Positions 31,406 to 40,839 of a DNA stretch of 64,000 nt are shown here, in pieces. Under the pieces are notes generated by a model. That model did no database searches, was not told the origin of the DNA, and was given only the letters and a program-made list of their open reading frames with translations. This DNA is from Dechloromonas agitata is5. GTDB lineage: Bacteria > Pseudomonadota > Gammaproteobacteria > Burkholderiales > Rhodocyclaceae. The stretch spans positions 992,001-1,056,000 of the forward strand of contig NZ_KI912532.1 in NCBI RefSeq assembly GCF_000519045.1. Reading direction: 5' to 3'. How positions within the stretch are numbered: position 1 is the stretch's first letter; the number at the start of each line of letters is the position of its first letter. The position numbers and the translations under genes were made by a program.

Positions 31406-32887
31406 ATGTCTTTAAAGAATGTAAAAAGGGAAGAGGTTGTCGTCGTCGGCAAAGTAAGCTGGCGCCTCACGGATTGTGATGGGTTTCCTGTTCCCGTCTT
31501 TGACGAGTTTTGTCGCTCGATAGCAGGCGATGCCTTTGCAACAAGACGGCGTTATGCCATTGTTGTCTCCAGGTTTATAGACTACCTCTACGAGGTTGAA
31601 ATTCTCGGCAAGGGGCCTGTGACGCGAAGTGCAGTCAACCAGGCCATCGACTACTACCTTCTGCTCCTTTCGCATGGAGAGAACATCTCTCTGGGGGCCA
31701 CTGCTATCGAGCGGGATGTAACGGGCGTGGCAGACGAGCTTAGGCAACGAGAAGCCGCACTGAAGCGAGTCGCTAATCGATTGGAGATTCGTGCGCTCCA
31801 GCCCGGCAGTTGGGACAACACCTTGGCTGCCCTTAATCGCTTCTTGCGGTTATGTGCCATGCTGGAAAACGAAGCCCGCGAAATCGCGATGCTGCGCGGT
31901 GGTGTGACCAAAGAGCTGGTCGAGGCCAGCACACTCGATTACACCCCCTTGCTTGAAGCCATTGACGGCGCATCAATGCTGTCTCGAGCCGAGGTTCAAC
32001 ACATCAAGCAATCGTCAATGTTAGGCGGTGTAATTCGTTTTAGAGGAAGTGAATTGTCGCGCCCAAGAGGATTGTCGGGCGGGCGCAAGCGGAAAAAGCA
32101 GGCGGACCTCGAGCTGCTTGAGTTTCCGATGGCGCAGTTTCCTAAGCTTCTGGAGGCGACCTTCTCTTGGCGAGATAAGGCCTTGTGGACGTTGTTGGCC
32201 GCTAGCGGCATACGTCGCTCGGAGGCACTCAATCTCGAGTGGGAGCACATCGATTTTGAGAACGAAACGGTTTACGTGCTCGACCCAGATTACACGCGAT
32301 ATGGCCGAGATTTGCCTGAAGACGAGAGATTCTCAAGGTTCAAGGGCCGCGTAGTTTCTTGGACCTACCTTCGGCAGCCCTATCGTAGTTGGTTCTTCGA
32401 GTTTTTGCTGCAATACCGACAGCAAGAATATGTGTTGCCAGTGGATGGGAATAATTTTGTGTTCCAGTATCTTCGTGGCCAGCATGCGGGAAAGCCGTTG
32501 CGCGAGGCGGCTGATTCAACTCTGAATGAAGCTTTTACGGCGGCAGTTATTCGTGCCGGAATCAAGGGGCCTCCATTTGCCCCTGAACATGTCATGACAG
32601 TGCACTCCCTTCGACATGCCTACGGGATGCATATGCTGAACGATTTCAATGTACCTGGTCAGCTTATGCCTGGCTTGACTGAGGCTGAAGTGCAACTTTT
32701 GATGGGCCATGAAGACATCAATTCAACAAGAAAATACGCTCGTCCAAGACCAGCTAAGCTCATGGAAAAGCTTGTTCGACATGACCAAGCAATGATGGCG
32801 CATCAAGATTCGATGACAGGGTTGCCGCCGGCAATCGCATCCCGGTTGCTTACGGATGGTCAAATCACATCGAGAGCGCGCCGGTGA
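31406..32887 (+). CDS. Tyrosine recombinase 1 of the island (GmtY/TnpA-like)
   Basis: 493 residues. An N-terminal SAM-like core-binding region (~30-170) is followed by a catalytic domain with the full set R270 (SGIRRSEAL), H400 and R403 (VHSLRHAYG), H435 (LLMGHED) and Y444 (STRKYARPR). It is expected to cut and rejoin the att sites at the tmRNA T-loop. ATG 31406 has AAGGGAG upstream; an earlier in-frame GTG (31361) lies within the palindrome. It is first in a five-gene coupled operon; its stop overlaps the next start (GTGA). It resembles the first recombinase of Tn554-type and gamma-mobile-trio systems by layout only. Confidence 0.88.
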   Translation: MSLKNVKREEVVVVGKVSWRLTDCDGFPVPVFDEFCRSIAGDAFATRRRYAIVVSRFIDYLYEVEILGKGPVTRSAVNQAIDYYLLLLSHGENISLGATAIERDVTGVADELRQREAALKRVANRLEIRALQPGSWDNTLAALNRFLRLCAMLENEAREIAMLRGGVTKELVEASTLDYTPLLEAIDGASMLSRAEVQHIKQSSMLGGVIRFRGSELSRPRGLSGGRKRKKQADLELLEFPMAQFPKLLEATFSWRDKALWTLLAASGIRRSEALNLEWEHIDFENETVYVLDPDYTRYGRDLPEDERFSRFKGRVVSWTYLRQPYRSWFFEFLLQYRQQEYVLPVDGNNFVFQYLRGQHAGKPLREAADSTLNEAFTAAVIRAGIKGPPFAPEHVMTVHSLRHAYGMHMLNDFNVPGQLMPGLTEAEVQLLMGHEDINSTRKYARPRPAKLMEKLVRHDQAMMAHQDSMTGLPPAIASRLLTDGQITSRARR

Positions 32888-35800
32888 TAAACGAATCGAG
32901 TGAAATTCAACTAGCTATTAAGCCCGAGAAGTTTTTTCCATTGGCTACGTCTGCATTACGCGCAGCAGCCTCTGAAATGGCCCTCTCGGCATATCCATCA
33001 TGGCCGCAGCCACAACCGCTGTGCTCCTTGGAAAGCCAGTTAATAGATGTACAGGGGTTGGTTTGGGGTAAGGTTAAGAAGGCCATATTTAACCCCTCTG
33101 AGGACTTGTTCGCGCTGGCAGCAACTCTTGGGTTCCCGCATACAACAAATTATCGAGAATGGGCACGGATACGCGAAGCAGTTAATCTTGCGTTACTAGA
33201 TTTGTCCTACAACGCAGCAATATTGCTGCCGGCACATCAAGACTATTCCAAAGAAGAGTTTCCTGAATTCCAGGCAGTTCGAGTGCGGCCCCTAGTCTTG
33301 CAAGCATACAAGGCTCTTCGCGACGACCCAGATTTACCGGAACGAGGCTCCCGGCGAATCGCCTCCTTGGTTTCTGCTACGGATTGGAGGGATGTGAGCG
33401 ATGTTTCCATTGATGACTTGGCGCGAGTAACCCAATCAGTTGTCCGGCATGCCCCGGAACTCGCTGCAACGGGAAGTGCGTTGGCTGTGTTGCCATTCCT
33501 ATATGCTCTTGAGTCATTGGCACCGAACCTTCTGTCCCGGGAGCTACGGCATCAGTTCATGATGTGGCAAGCTTCTTCGCAGTTTTTACTGATGCCGTTT
33601 GATGAATTTAGGCGTGACCCGAAAAACTTTGCCGGGATGCGAGTACATGGACATAAACGGGAGCGAGTTGAGACTCCGGAACTGATTGCGATACGGCGGC
33701 AAAAGAACAATCAGATGGCCCAAAATCGAAGAGCAAACCGGGGTGAGCCGCCGTTCATCTTGAATTTGCGGGAAATCGCAGCTAGCGGAGACTCTGATGC
33801 TCCGGAGCGCTACTTTGAGTCATTGGCGGGGAGTCGTACCACCGATTTTCGTAAAGAAAATTGGCTACAAACTCCAACTACCTACCCAGGCCGTGAGCAC
33901 ATCCGAATTCAAGAAATGGGCCGGTTATGGTTTGCGGCCATGAATGCTTGGATTGCGCACCGAGAAGCCAATTACGAGACCGATAAAGAGGTCCGAATGA
34001 GTCTGCACATGTTGGTTGATTATGTGCTGATGTATTTGCCTTGGTGGAATGAAACTCACATAGAAAATTCCGTTGAGTTGCCATCGGCGCCTAAGCAATT
34101 TGCTCGATACCTTTTCGTGTCGCGAACGGTTTTTCACAGTGAGCAAGGCGGCCTTGATGCGGTGCTGCCCAAAACCCTGGTTGAGTTACTGCATTTACGT
34201 CGGCCACTGCCTGATGGGAAAAACATCATGCTTGGGCATTGGCAGCGCTTCTTTCAGTTTGTTATCACCGCATTTGAGGATAACGACCTGATTGCTGGAA
34301 AGAAGATGGTGAACCCAATTCGCCTCGACTTTGACCGTGTTAAGTCCTCAGCAAGAACCAAAACCAATAAAACTCCTTTTGCAGAGGATGTGTTCCCGCT
34401 CTTGGTGTTCTATTGCCAAGCCCTAGAAGCTTTTGGTGAATACCTGCAACAAAGTGCCTATAGCACCGATAGATTTAAGAATTTGCCCTTTGGGGAGGTG
34501 TATGGCTATAACACTGCTGCCTGGGGGTATGTTCCGTACGTGCGCTACCGAGGGGAGGTGCTACCAGTTCGTTGGATTCCGAGCATTTATCCGGTAGCCA
34601 GACGCTCAATTCGGGCGAATCCAAAAGGGCTTGCCGGTATCTATGTGAAGGGATGCCGGCTGAATTATGGCGAAAATCGGGTGATGGTGCTGAATATGCC
34701 ACATCTCACCATCGTTCGGATGCTTCTCACCATGGTGGAGACAGGGCTCCGCGGACAGAATGTACAGTGGCTAGATAGGTTTGCCTGGGATTCAGTAAGT
34801 AGAGTGGATACGCGAATAGGTCTTTTACATACATGGGAGCCGCCTGAGAGCTTCACCCTTCTTCTGGTCAATACCGACAAATCTCGTGATGAACCTTGGA
34901 CAACGTATGTCTCGTGGCGGGTGCGGCGTAGCCTTCTCGCTGAATCCTATTTTCAGGCAGGAGTTGCCGATTTGGATGTAGATGAGGCGGTTCTGTATGA
35001 AGGTAGGAAAAACTCCAGATTCGACCCGATTGTACCGTTGTTTCGCTCATATAAAGGCATGATGCCATTTGGCGACAACACCTACAGCGCGAGGTGGCTA
35101 CAGTTACTGACAGGGTTTGAGGATTTCTATAACAATGCTTTCCAGGGCGTAGATGGTTACCGGGAGAAGCTTGGTTTGGTTACGATTGAGCCCGCTGTTG
35201 ATGCAAGCGGCTCATTTTTGGATACCACTCGCGACAAGGATGCACTTCAATTCTGTAAGGTAAAGTTTGTCACGGTACATACGCCGCATGCGACGCGGTC
35301 CACCTATGCAACCTTGAAGGACGGAGACCTCGAGGTTTCCGAAATCGCCGAACAGTTAGGGCATACCCAAACGGTAACCACCAACCACTACCAAGTTCCC
35401 TCTAAAGCCAGGATTGTCGGTAAGTTGGAGAGAATTGAGGCTAGGCTGAAAGATGTAGCCTATGACGTCGACGGTAGTGGTGCGGGGTACATCGATAACG
35501 AAGGCGCGGATAGCTCTGTACGCACGGCATTTTCAATTGACCGTGATAAGGCGATTCAGGAATTCGGCTTTATGCCCGGGGTCGCACTGTGGTCCTTAAA
35601 TGACCTAACCTCCGATGAAGAAAGCAGCATTGAATTGCTGCGCCGGAGTCCATCCAGTGTTATTCGTTGGCACCCGACCCATGTCTGCCCGGTGGGCAAT
35701 CAGTGTCCCTCGGAAATAATAGTTAGGACAGGGGGATTGCAACGCTGTGGCCTGTGCCCCCTCGCGGTTAAGTGTATCGACCATTTGCCGGCCATCGCAG

Positions 35801-36372
35801 CCAAGAAAAATGAGTTAAAGGAGCGTATTCGGATGACTGCTCTTCAAATCCAAGCCTTGGCAACCCGAAAAGGTGCGACGCAAAGTCAGAAAGATGCATT
35901 GCACCGCACCCAAAGTCTGGATGCAAAAGAGCTTATAGGCTGGCAACTATCTTCCCAGATTTTGCATGACAAGATGCAAAGTATGGGGCCCCATCATGAG
36001 GGCTATCATGCAGACCAACCAGAAATGGTGAAACGCCACCTTCAACTTATAACTCGAGACTCGACTACGGCAGAGTTCTTCCTTCAGCGGATTGCGGACT
36101 CGAACGCCTACCCATCGCTGGAATCTCCCGAGGTCAGAGCTCGCGCAACCAAGTATGTGCAAATCATCATGGCCCGCGCCGGCCGCGAAGATGATGCCGC
36201 GCTTCTTGACCTCGAGCCCTACAGCGAATTGGCAGCTTTTGCGAGCCTCATCAAGCCAATGGCCGATGCCAAGGGGGTCGGAATTCCTGCTGTTGCCGAA
36301 ATGCTGTCAGGCGGCAAACGAAACGAACTTGGGGTCGTATCCGGACCTAGTCTGCTCGGGAGAATCCGTTAA
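32884..36372 (+). CDS. Tyrosine recombinase 2, large, with C-terminal Cys-rich module (GmtZ/TnpB-like)
   Basis: 1162 residues from GTG 32884. The first ~550 residues are unassigned. A catalytic domain carries R623 (ETGLRGQNVQWL), H802 and R805 (PHATRSTYA), H827 (EQLGHTQ) and Y836 (NHYQVPS), so all five canonical residues are present. A C-terminal extension has C935-x5-C941, C955-xx-C958, C964 and H967, a possible zinc or Fe-S site, followed by charged helices. It starts within the stop of recombinase 1 and ends TAATG into the next gene. It is much longer than ordinary integrases (~400). It probably acts as the partner recombinase for the other half-site. Confidence 0.85.
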   Translation: MINESSEIQLAIKPEKFFPLATSALRAAASEMALSAYPSWPQPQPLCSLESQLIDVQGLVWGKVKKAIFNPSEDLFALAATLGFPHTTNYREWARIREAVNLALLDLSYNAAILLPAHQDYSKEEFPEFQAVRVRPLVLQAYKALRDDPDLPERGSRRIASLVSATDWRDVSDVSIDDLARVTQSVVRHAPELAATGSALAVLPFLYALESLAPNLLSRELRHQFMMWQASSQFLLMPFDEFRRDPKNFAGMRVHGHKRERVETPELIAIRRQKNNQMAQNRRANRGEPPFILNLREIAASGDSDAPERYFESLAGSRTTDFRKENWLQTPTTYPGREHIRIQEMGRLWFAAMNAWIAHREANYETDKEVRMSLHMLVDYVLMYLPWWNETHIENSVELPSAPKQFARYLFVSRTVFHSEQGGLDAVLPKTLVELLHLRRPLPDGKNIMLGHWQRFFQFVITAFEDNDLIAGKKMVNPIRLDFDRVKSSARTKTNKTPFAEDVFPLLVFYCQALEAFGEYLQQSAYSTDRFKNLPFGEVYGYNTAAWGYVPYVRYRGEVLPVRWIPSIYPVARRSIRANPKGLAGIYVKGCRLNYGENRVMVLNMPHLTIVRMLLTMVETGLRGQNVQWLDRFAWDSVSRVDTRIGLLHTWEPPESFTLLLVNTDKSRDEPWTTYVSWRVRRSLLAESYFQAGVADLDVDEAVLYEGRKNSRFDPIVPLFRSYKGMMPFGDNTYSARWLQLLTGFEDFYNNAFQGVDGYREKLGLVTIEPAVDASGSFLDTTRDKDALQFCKVKFVTVHTPHATRSTYATLKDGDLEVSEIAEQLGHTQTVTTNHYQVPSKARIVGKLERIEARLKDVAYDVDGSGAGYIDNEGADSSVRTAFSIDRDKAIQEFGFMPGVALWSLNDLTSDEESSIELLRRSPSSVIRWHPTHVCPVGNQCPSEIIVRTGGLQRCGLCPLAVKCIDHLPAIAAKKNELKERIRMTALQIQALATRKGATQSQKDALHRTQSLDAKELIGWQLSSQILHDKMQSMGPHHEGYHADQPEMVKRHLQLITRDSTTAEFFLQRIADSNAYPSLESPEVRARATKYVQIIMARAGREDDAALLDLEPYSELAAFASLIKPMADAKGVGIPAVAEMLSGGKRNELGVVSGPSLLGRIR

Positions 36373-37013
36373 TGGGGGCCCCGAAAGGAACTGATAATTT
36401 CTCCGGGTATCGAGAAGCCCAGCTAAGTAGCAATTTGCGACTCATTGAAGATGCTCTGAGTATTCTACGGAAGCGAAAGCTGCGATTTGAGGGGTTGCAG
36501 CCTCTGGCTGCCGAGGTGGCCGAGCGGACAGGTGTCCATCGAACTACTTTGTGTCGCAATTCCGCTTACAAGCGCCTTATGCTGAACCATCTAGCCTCTC
36601 AGCCCGGCGCAAGCGCCTTGGTTGGTGATGATGACGCGACGCCTGAGTTGCTGAAGGCAAAGCTCTTCGATGCACGACTAGAAGCAAAAACTCTCAGGGG
36701 CCGCGTTGCCGCCTTGGAAAATAGGCTATCGGCATCAACGGTAGCGTTGACTGAAGAAGAGCATGCGGTTTCTTCAGGGGGGGCAAGCCCGCATGTCGAC
36801 TTCAGTAATACAGTCATGGCTCTCAAGCTGATACTGGAAAGAATCAATGCTGAATTTGAGGTTATCCAGGTCGATTTTGAAAAAGAGGAAATACGTGACC
36901 TAGCGGCTCCAGTTGGTCGCCAAGTCATCGTGAGTGGGCAACGTGCTCGGGCATTTTTGCAGGCATATCGCACCCTTCTTGAGCAGGAAGGAAAGCTTGG
37001 GAGGAAGGCATGA
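36372..37013 (+). CDS. HTH/coiled-coil accessory protein of the island (TnpC/GmtX-like)
   Basis: 213 residues. A probable helix-turn-helix lies at ~42-75 (LQPLAAEVAERTGVHRTTLCRNSAYKRLML), followed by a coiled coil at ~92-120 (LLKAKLFDARLEAKTLRGRVAALENRL) and an alpha/beta C-terminus. Small HTH-coiled-coil proteins (for example Tn554 TnpC) accompany paired tyrosine recombinases and influence orientation or efficiency. It overlaps the preceding stop by one base and the next start by four. The specific function is inferred from context. Confidence 0.7.
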   Translation: MGAPKGTDNFSGYREAQLSSNLRLIEDALSILRKRKLRFEGLQPLAAEVAERTGVHRTTLCRNSAYKRLMLNHLASQPGASALVGDDDATPELLKAKLFDARLEAKTLRGRVAALENRLSASTVALTEEEHAVSSGGASPHVDFSNTVMALKLILERINAEFEVIQVDFEKEEIRDLAAPVGRQVIVSGQRARAFLQAYRTLLEQEGKLGRKA

Positions 37014-37456
37014 AAAGCGGGAAGGTGGTTGGTGCCGAGTACGTACAGACGTTTCGGACCTATCTGGAATCTGTTGATGTGCTGCCTCGCAACGAAGATG
37101 GGGCGCTCAGCATCAGTGCCATTGCAGAGGCCTCTGGAATACCACGACAGTCGTTTTACAAGAATCCTCAACTGAAAGCGCTTCTGGCTGACGTCAAGGT
37201 TGACTCGCCAGTTAAGGCATTTCAAGAGGGCGCTACATCGGATAGTCGCCGTGTGCGTAGCGAGGGTGGGCTTGACGCAAAAGCGAAGGTTCTGGAAAGA
37301 CGCGTTCATCAACTAGAACAGCAAAATGCTGCCTTGGTGGCCGAAAATGCGGAGCTACGCCGTCAGCTGAAAGCGCTGAGGCTACAAACTGCTCGTGAGG
37401 ACATGATGATTGAAACGGGGCGGCGAATTCCAGCGCCTCCGGAGCGCCATGCCTGA
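37010..37456 (+). CDS. Second small HTH/coiled-coil protein of the island
   Basis: 148 residues. The HTH-like stretch at ~34-58 (ISAIAEASGIPRQSFYKNPQLKALL) parallels the HTH of the preceding protein (GVHRTTLCRNSAYKRLML), so the two are probably diverged copies of one module. A leucine-zipper-like coiled coil lies at ~92-128 (VLERRVHQLEQQNAALVAENAELRRQLKAL). The ATGA overlap with the previous gene shows coupling. It may be an accessory DNA-binding factor or a regulator of the 31358 palindrome. Confidence 0.7.
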   Translation: MKSGKVVGAEYVQTFRTYLESVDVLPRNEDGALSISAIAEASGIPRQSFYKNPQLKALLADVKVDSPVKAFQEGATSDSRRVRSEGGLDAKAKVLERRVHQLEQQNAALVAENAELRRQLKALRLQTAREDMMIETGRRIPAPPERHA

Positions 37457-39548
37457 AACAATCACCATCACGGTCGGGGTCCTCACGCACCTTGCCAGCA
37501 ATGGTTCGGCAATCTTCTCGGGGCTCAATGCCGAAGGCACCCGTATACGAGTTGTAGCGGGACCGCGCTGCCTGCCTCGCCACCCCGCGATTGGCGAGGC
37601 TTGGGAGGTTACGGGTGACTTCCGCGAGCACCCGAAATATGGACGGCAGCTGTACGCCAAACAGTGCAGCTACGCTGTCCCTAAAGGGCGCCTCGTCATC
37701 AATTACCTGGCCAGCCATCCAGATTTCGCTGGCATTGGTGAAGGCAAGGCAGCTGCCCTCTATGCCACTTTCGGTGATGGGCTGGTCTCACTCCTGGATG
37801 CCGGCGATGCGGAAGCGTTGTGGAGCGTTCTGACGACTTCAATGGCCGACCGGCTCGTCGAAGTCTGGGCAGAAAAGCGTGCCGAGGGCGCAGTAGTCGC
37901 CTTCCTGGATAAGTATGGCTTTGATGTCCGGATTGCCAACAAACTACGCCGGGTCTGGGGTGGCGATGCTATCGAGATGCTCGAGCTGAATCCCTACTAC
38001 ATGCTGGCTTTTGCTAGCTGGAAGGTGACGGATTCTGCGGCGGGGAAGCTCGGTGTCGTCAAGGGTGATGCGCGCCGCCTCGTTGGTGCGGTGGAAGCTG
38101 CGCTGTATGAACGTCTACAGGACGCCCACACGCTGACGCCGGCGGGGAGGCTTGTGGAGCGGGTTGCCAAACTTCTCTCCCTGGATGCCCACCATGCCAG
38201 GTCGGCCATCGACCTGGCATGGCAAGAAGGCGCCATCGTTGGAAATGCAGTTGAGGGTTATCAGCCCCTGGGTGCTGCTGCCCTGGAATCTGGTATCGCA
38301 GAGCGTATCCGGGCGATGGTGGCTGGGGAGGCACCAAGGCAATCGATGCTGTTTAACGCCGAGGTGGGCATGGATTGGCTGGCAGGCGCCATTGCCGAAA
38401 ATGAAGCTGCTCAAGGCTTTGAATTGAATGCCCAGCAGCGCGAGGCGGTACTGCTTGCGGCTACGGAGCCGTTCTCGGTGCTGACCGGTGGTGCAGGTGT
38501 GGGAAAAACCACCGTGTTGCGTATCGTCATCGACATCGCCAAGCGGCTCAATCTGAAGGTGCTGCAAATGGCCTTGGCCGGGCGCGCAGCTAAGCGGATG
38601 AGCGAGGCAACTGACCACGAGGCGATGACCATTGCGCGCTTCCTGCATCAAGTCAAGGAAGGGATGCTTGAAGTCACGCCGGATACGCTGGTCATCGTCG
38701 ATGAGGCCTCGATGCTCGATTTGCCGACGGCTTTCCGGCTCCTGCGATTTTTACCCGAAGGCGCGCGACTACTGCTGGTCGGCGACCCGGCACAACTGCC
38801 ACCCATCGGCTTCGGCCTGGTATTCCACCGCTTGGTTCAAAGCCCCTTGGTTCCGCTGGTGGAATTGACGGAGGTGCATCGCCAGGCTGCTGCAACCGGC
38901 ATCCCGGGAATTGCGGCGAGCATTCGCGACCACGAGGTGCCTGACCTTGACGCCTACCGTGGCCGGGCGCCTGGGGTCAGCTTCATCGAGTGCGTGCCGG
39001 AGGAAGTGCAGGGCCATTTGCAGCGGTTAGCCGCCGATTGGTCTGGCGACGACTTCCAGATGCTTGGTGCCATCAAAGATGGTCCCTGCGGCATCGAAGC
39101 CATCAATTTCCAGTTTCACGAGGCATGCAGCACCGAATGCCTGACTGGGTTTCAGTTTGGTGTCGGCGAGCCGGTTATCCATCTAGTCAATGACTATGAC
39201 CGAGGGCTGATGAATGGAACACTGGGCCGTATTACCGCGGTGACCAACGAGTGCACAGTAGGGCTGCATATTGATTTCGAGGGTGTGACGCACTTCATTC
39301 CTGTTGCAGAAGTGGCCGACCGACTTACGCTGGCACATGCGATTTCGGTGCATAAAGCACAGGGTAGCCAGTTCCGGCGCGTAGCCGCCGTGGTGTCGAA
39401 GTCCCGCATTCTAGACCATTCGTTGATTTACACGGGGCTCACTCGTGGCATTGAGCAAGTTGTGTTTCTGGGAAGCAAGCCAACTTTTGAGGAAGCCGTT
39501 CGCAAGCCGGCTTTAGCCCACCAAAGAGAAGTGGCATTCGTCCTCTAA
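37449..39548 (+). CDS. RecD2-like superfamily 1 DNA helicase
   Basis: 699 residues from ATG 37449 (GGAG just upstream; it overlaps the previous gene by 8 bases). The N-terminal region (~1-300) includes a helix-hairpin-helix-like stretch (SHPDFAGIGEGKAAALYATFG) as in RecD2. The helicase core has Walker A GGAGVGKT (347-354), Walker B VIVDEAS (D418, E419), VGDPAQLPP and the C-terminal motif LAHAISVHKAQGSQF. RecD2 helicases unwind DNA 5' to 3'. Being part of the recombinase operon suggests a role in processing or mobilising the island. RecB/RecC partners are absent. Confidence 0.88.
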   Translation: MPETITITVGVLTHLASNGSAIFSGLNAEGTRIRVVAGPRCLPRHPAIGEAWEVTGDFREHPKYGRQLYAKQCSYAVPKGRLVINYLASHPDFAGIGEGKAAALYATFGDGLVSLLDAGDAEALWSVLTTSMADRLVEVWAEKRAEGAVVAFLDKYGFDVRIANKLRRVWGGDAIEMLELNPYYMLAFASWKVTDSAAGKLGVVKGDARRLVGAVEAALYERLQDAHTLTPAGRLVERVAKLLSLDAHHARSAIDLAWQEGAIVGNAVEGYQPLGAAALESGIAERIRAMVAGEAPRQSMLFNAEVGMDWLAGAIAENEAAQGFELNAQQREAVLLAATEPFSVLTGGAGVGKTTVLRIVIDIAKRLNLKVLQMALAGRAAKRMSEATDHEAMTIARFLHQVKEGMLEVTPDTLVIVDEASMLDLPTAFRLLRFLPEGARLLLVGDPAQLPPIGFGLVFHRLVQSPLVPLVELTEVHRQAAATGIPGIAASIRDHEVPDLDAYRGRAPGVSFIECVPEEVQGHLQRLAADWSGDDFQMLGAIKDGPCGIEAINFQFHEACSTECLTGFQFGVGEPVIHLVNDYDRGLMNGTLGRITAVTNECTVGLHIDFEGVTHFIPVAEVADRLTLAHAISVHKAQGSQFRRVAAVVSKSRILDHSLIYTGLTRGIEQVVFLGSKPTFEEAVRKPALAHQREVAFVL

Positions 39549-40117
39549 TGTGTATTCTCGGTAAAACTACCAGCTAAAACTCAATGGTTTGCTCATTCGA
39601 AATTTTGATAAATCGGGTTTCCAATAGAGAGCAACCTGGGCTTGGCTCGGCGTAGCCGAACGAGCCAGGAGGCAAGCGAGCGCAGCGGAGTGCGGCAGGT
39701 GAGGGCCATTATGCAAACAGCTTTCTCATTACGGTGGCGCCGACCAGATAATTGCATTGTCGTGAACTAAGTATTGAGGCAGCAACCGGCCATTACCTGC
39801 CGTTGCCTGTTACGTTTGAATTGGTCGCGTCGAGCGGAGCCGAACGGCCGGTTTTCGGCGAGCAATTTGAAGGTAGGAATTTCGCAAACCGGCCATGAGC
39901 CGTCGCTCGCGGTTTTTGCCCATAGCAGCCATTCAAGGCGCGTTGGTTTATGCTAACGTATTGAAGCGCCGCTTTTCTCGATTTTTTAGCAGCCATAATC
40001 TTCAAGCAATATCTTTGGAAAGCCTTTAACTGCAATGCTTTACAGGGATATGCCATTACACAATTAGGGAGCAGCCGCCGGAGTTATGCAGCAAAACTGT
40101 CTCCGGTTAACAAAGTT
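39549..40117. other. Non-coding island stretch before the cassettes
   Basis: No convincing gene in ~570 bases. Seen: an imperfect hairpin with GGCTCG/CGAGCC arms (about 39637-39660), several CCGGCC/GGCCGG repeats (39789-39890), and a CCGGAG/CTCCGG pair near 40075-40104 just before the first cassette gene. This could be a decayed cassette or an attI-like region, but no integron integrase is present. Confidence 0.4.
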
Positions 40118-40396
40118 ATGCATAAAGGTCTGCGCGTACTTCTGGCATCAACTGCTGCTTTTGTCAGCTTGCCTGCTTTTGCATGGCTTGCGGCTGAGCT
40201 TGCTGCCTACTACGAAATGCTCTCGACGGGCATGAACTCTCGGGCCGAGTTGGGTGACGACCTGGGGTTTGGCATTCTCCTATTCATGGTCGTGCCGCCA
40301 TTTGCATTGGCCGGTGCAGTGTTTGTCTGGTGGCTTGTTTGGTCTCGCACTGGGCGCTCGAAAACCACCCTCTCGAATGGGGACACCAATGCATAA
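40118..40396 (+). CDS. Cassette gene 1: small membrane protein
   Basis: 92 residues, MHKGLRVLLASTAAFVSLPAFAW. There are two hydrophobic segments (N-terminal ~6-30 and ILLFMVVPPFALAGAVFVWWLVW at ~52-75) and a short polar tail. No family recognised. Its stop lies inside the R'' end of the attC-like site that follows, which is the layout of an integron cassette gene. Cassettes typically lack their own promoters, and none is obvious. Confidence 0.55.
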   Translation: MHKGLRVLLASTAAFVSLPAFAWLAAELAAYYEMLSTGMNSRAELGDDLGFGILLFMVVPPFALAGAVFVWWLVWSRTGRSKTTLSNGDTNA

Positions 40397-40477
40397 CCCG
40401 GCGGTCGCCCCCGTTCCCTTCGGTCACTGGACGCTGCGCGATAAAACCGCGCAGCGCCGGTCACCTCTACGTTAGCG
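40391..40477 (+). repeat. attC-like recombination site 1
   Basis: 87 bases from GCATAAC to GTTAGCG. Outer arms CCCGGCG/CGCCGG enclose a central GCTGCGCG/CGCGCAGC hairpin. It closely matches the second site at 40840, which has the same length and the same internal order. The R' end departs from GTTRRRY at one or two positions, so activity could be reduced. Confidence 0.75.
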
Positions 40478-40484
40478 CCGCACC

Positions 40485-40823
40485 GTGGACATAGTGAATG
40501 CATCGGTAAAAATAATATGGGCTGCTTGTGCCCTAGTGGTGGGGTTAGTTCTTTTTCTATTGGTTGTGCCCAAGCAACTGGATGCTTCAGCAAAACAAAA
40601 CGCCGAAACTTTCTGCAACTCAATTATCGTGGGCGAATCGATTCAATCTCTCTCAGTCAAGGCAGAGACCGCGAAGGCCAGTCTCGCGTCCTGGGAGCCT
40701 AAGAATGGTTTGGTGCATCACCAGGCTTGGTTTTCCGGGTTTCTGGCGAATGCTTTCTCCTGCGAGATATATTCCCAGAACGGAAAAGTTATTTCAAATC
40801 ACACCGATGAACACACATGGTAA
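40485..40823 (+). CDS. Cassette gene 2: single-pass membrane protein
   Basis: 112 residues starting GTG-GAC directly after attC site 1. One N-terminal membrane helix (VKIIWAACALVVGLVLFLLVVP) is followed by a soluble periplasmic or cytoplasmic domain with two cysteines (AETFCNSIIVG, NAFSCEIYS). No recognised family. The length, and the position between two attC-like sites, fit a gene cassette. Confidence 0.6.
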   Translation: MDIVNASVKIIWAACALVVGLVLFLLVVPKQLDASAKQNAETFCNSIIVGESIQSLSVKAETAKASLASWEPKNGLVHHQAWFSGFLANAFSCEIYSQNGKVISNHTDEHTW

Positions 40824-40839
40824 CAACCAATCTACACAG

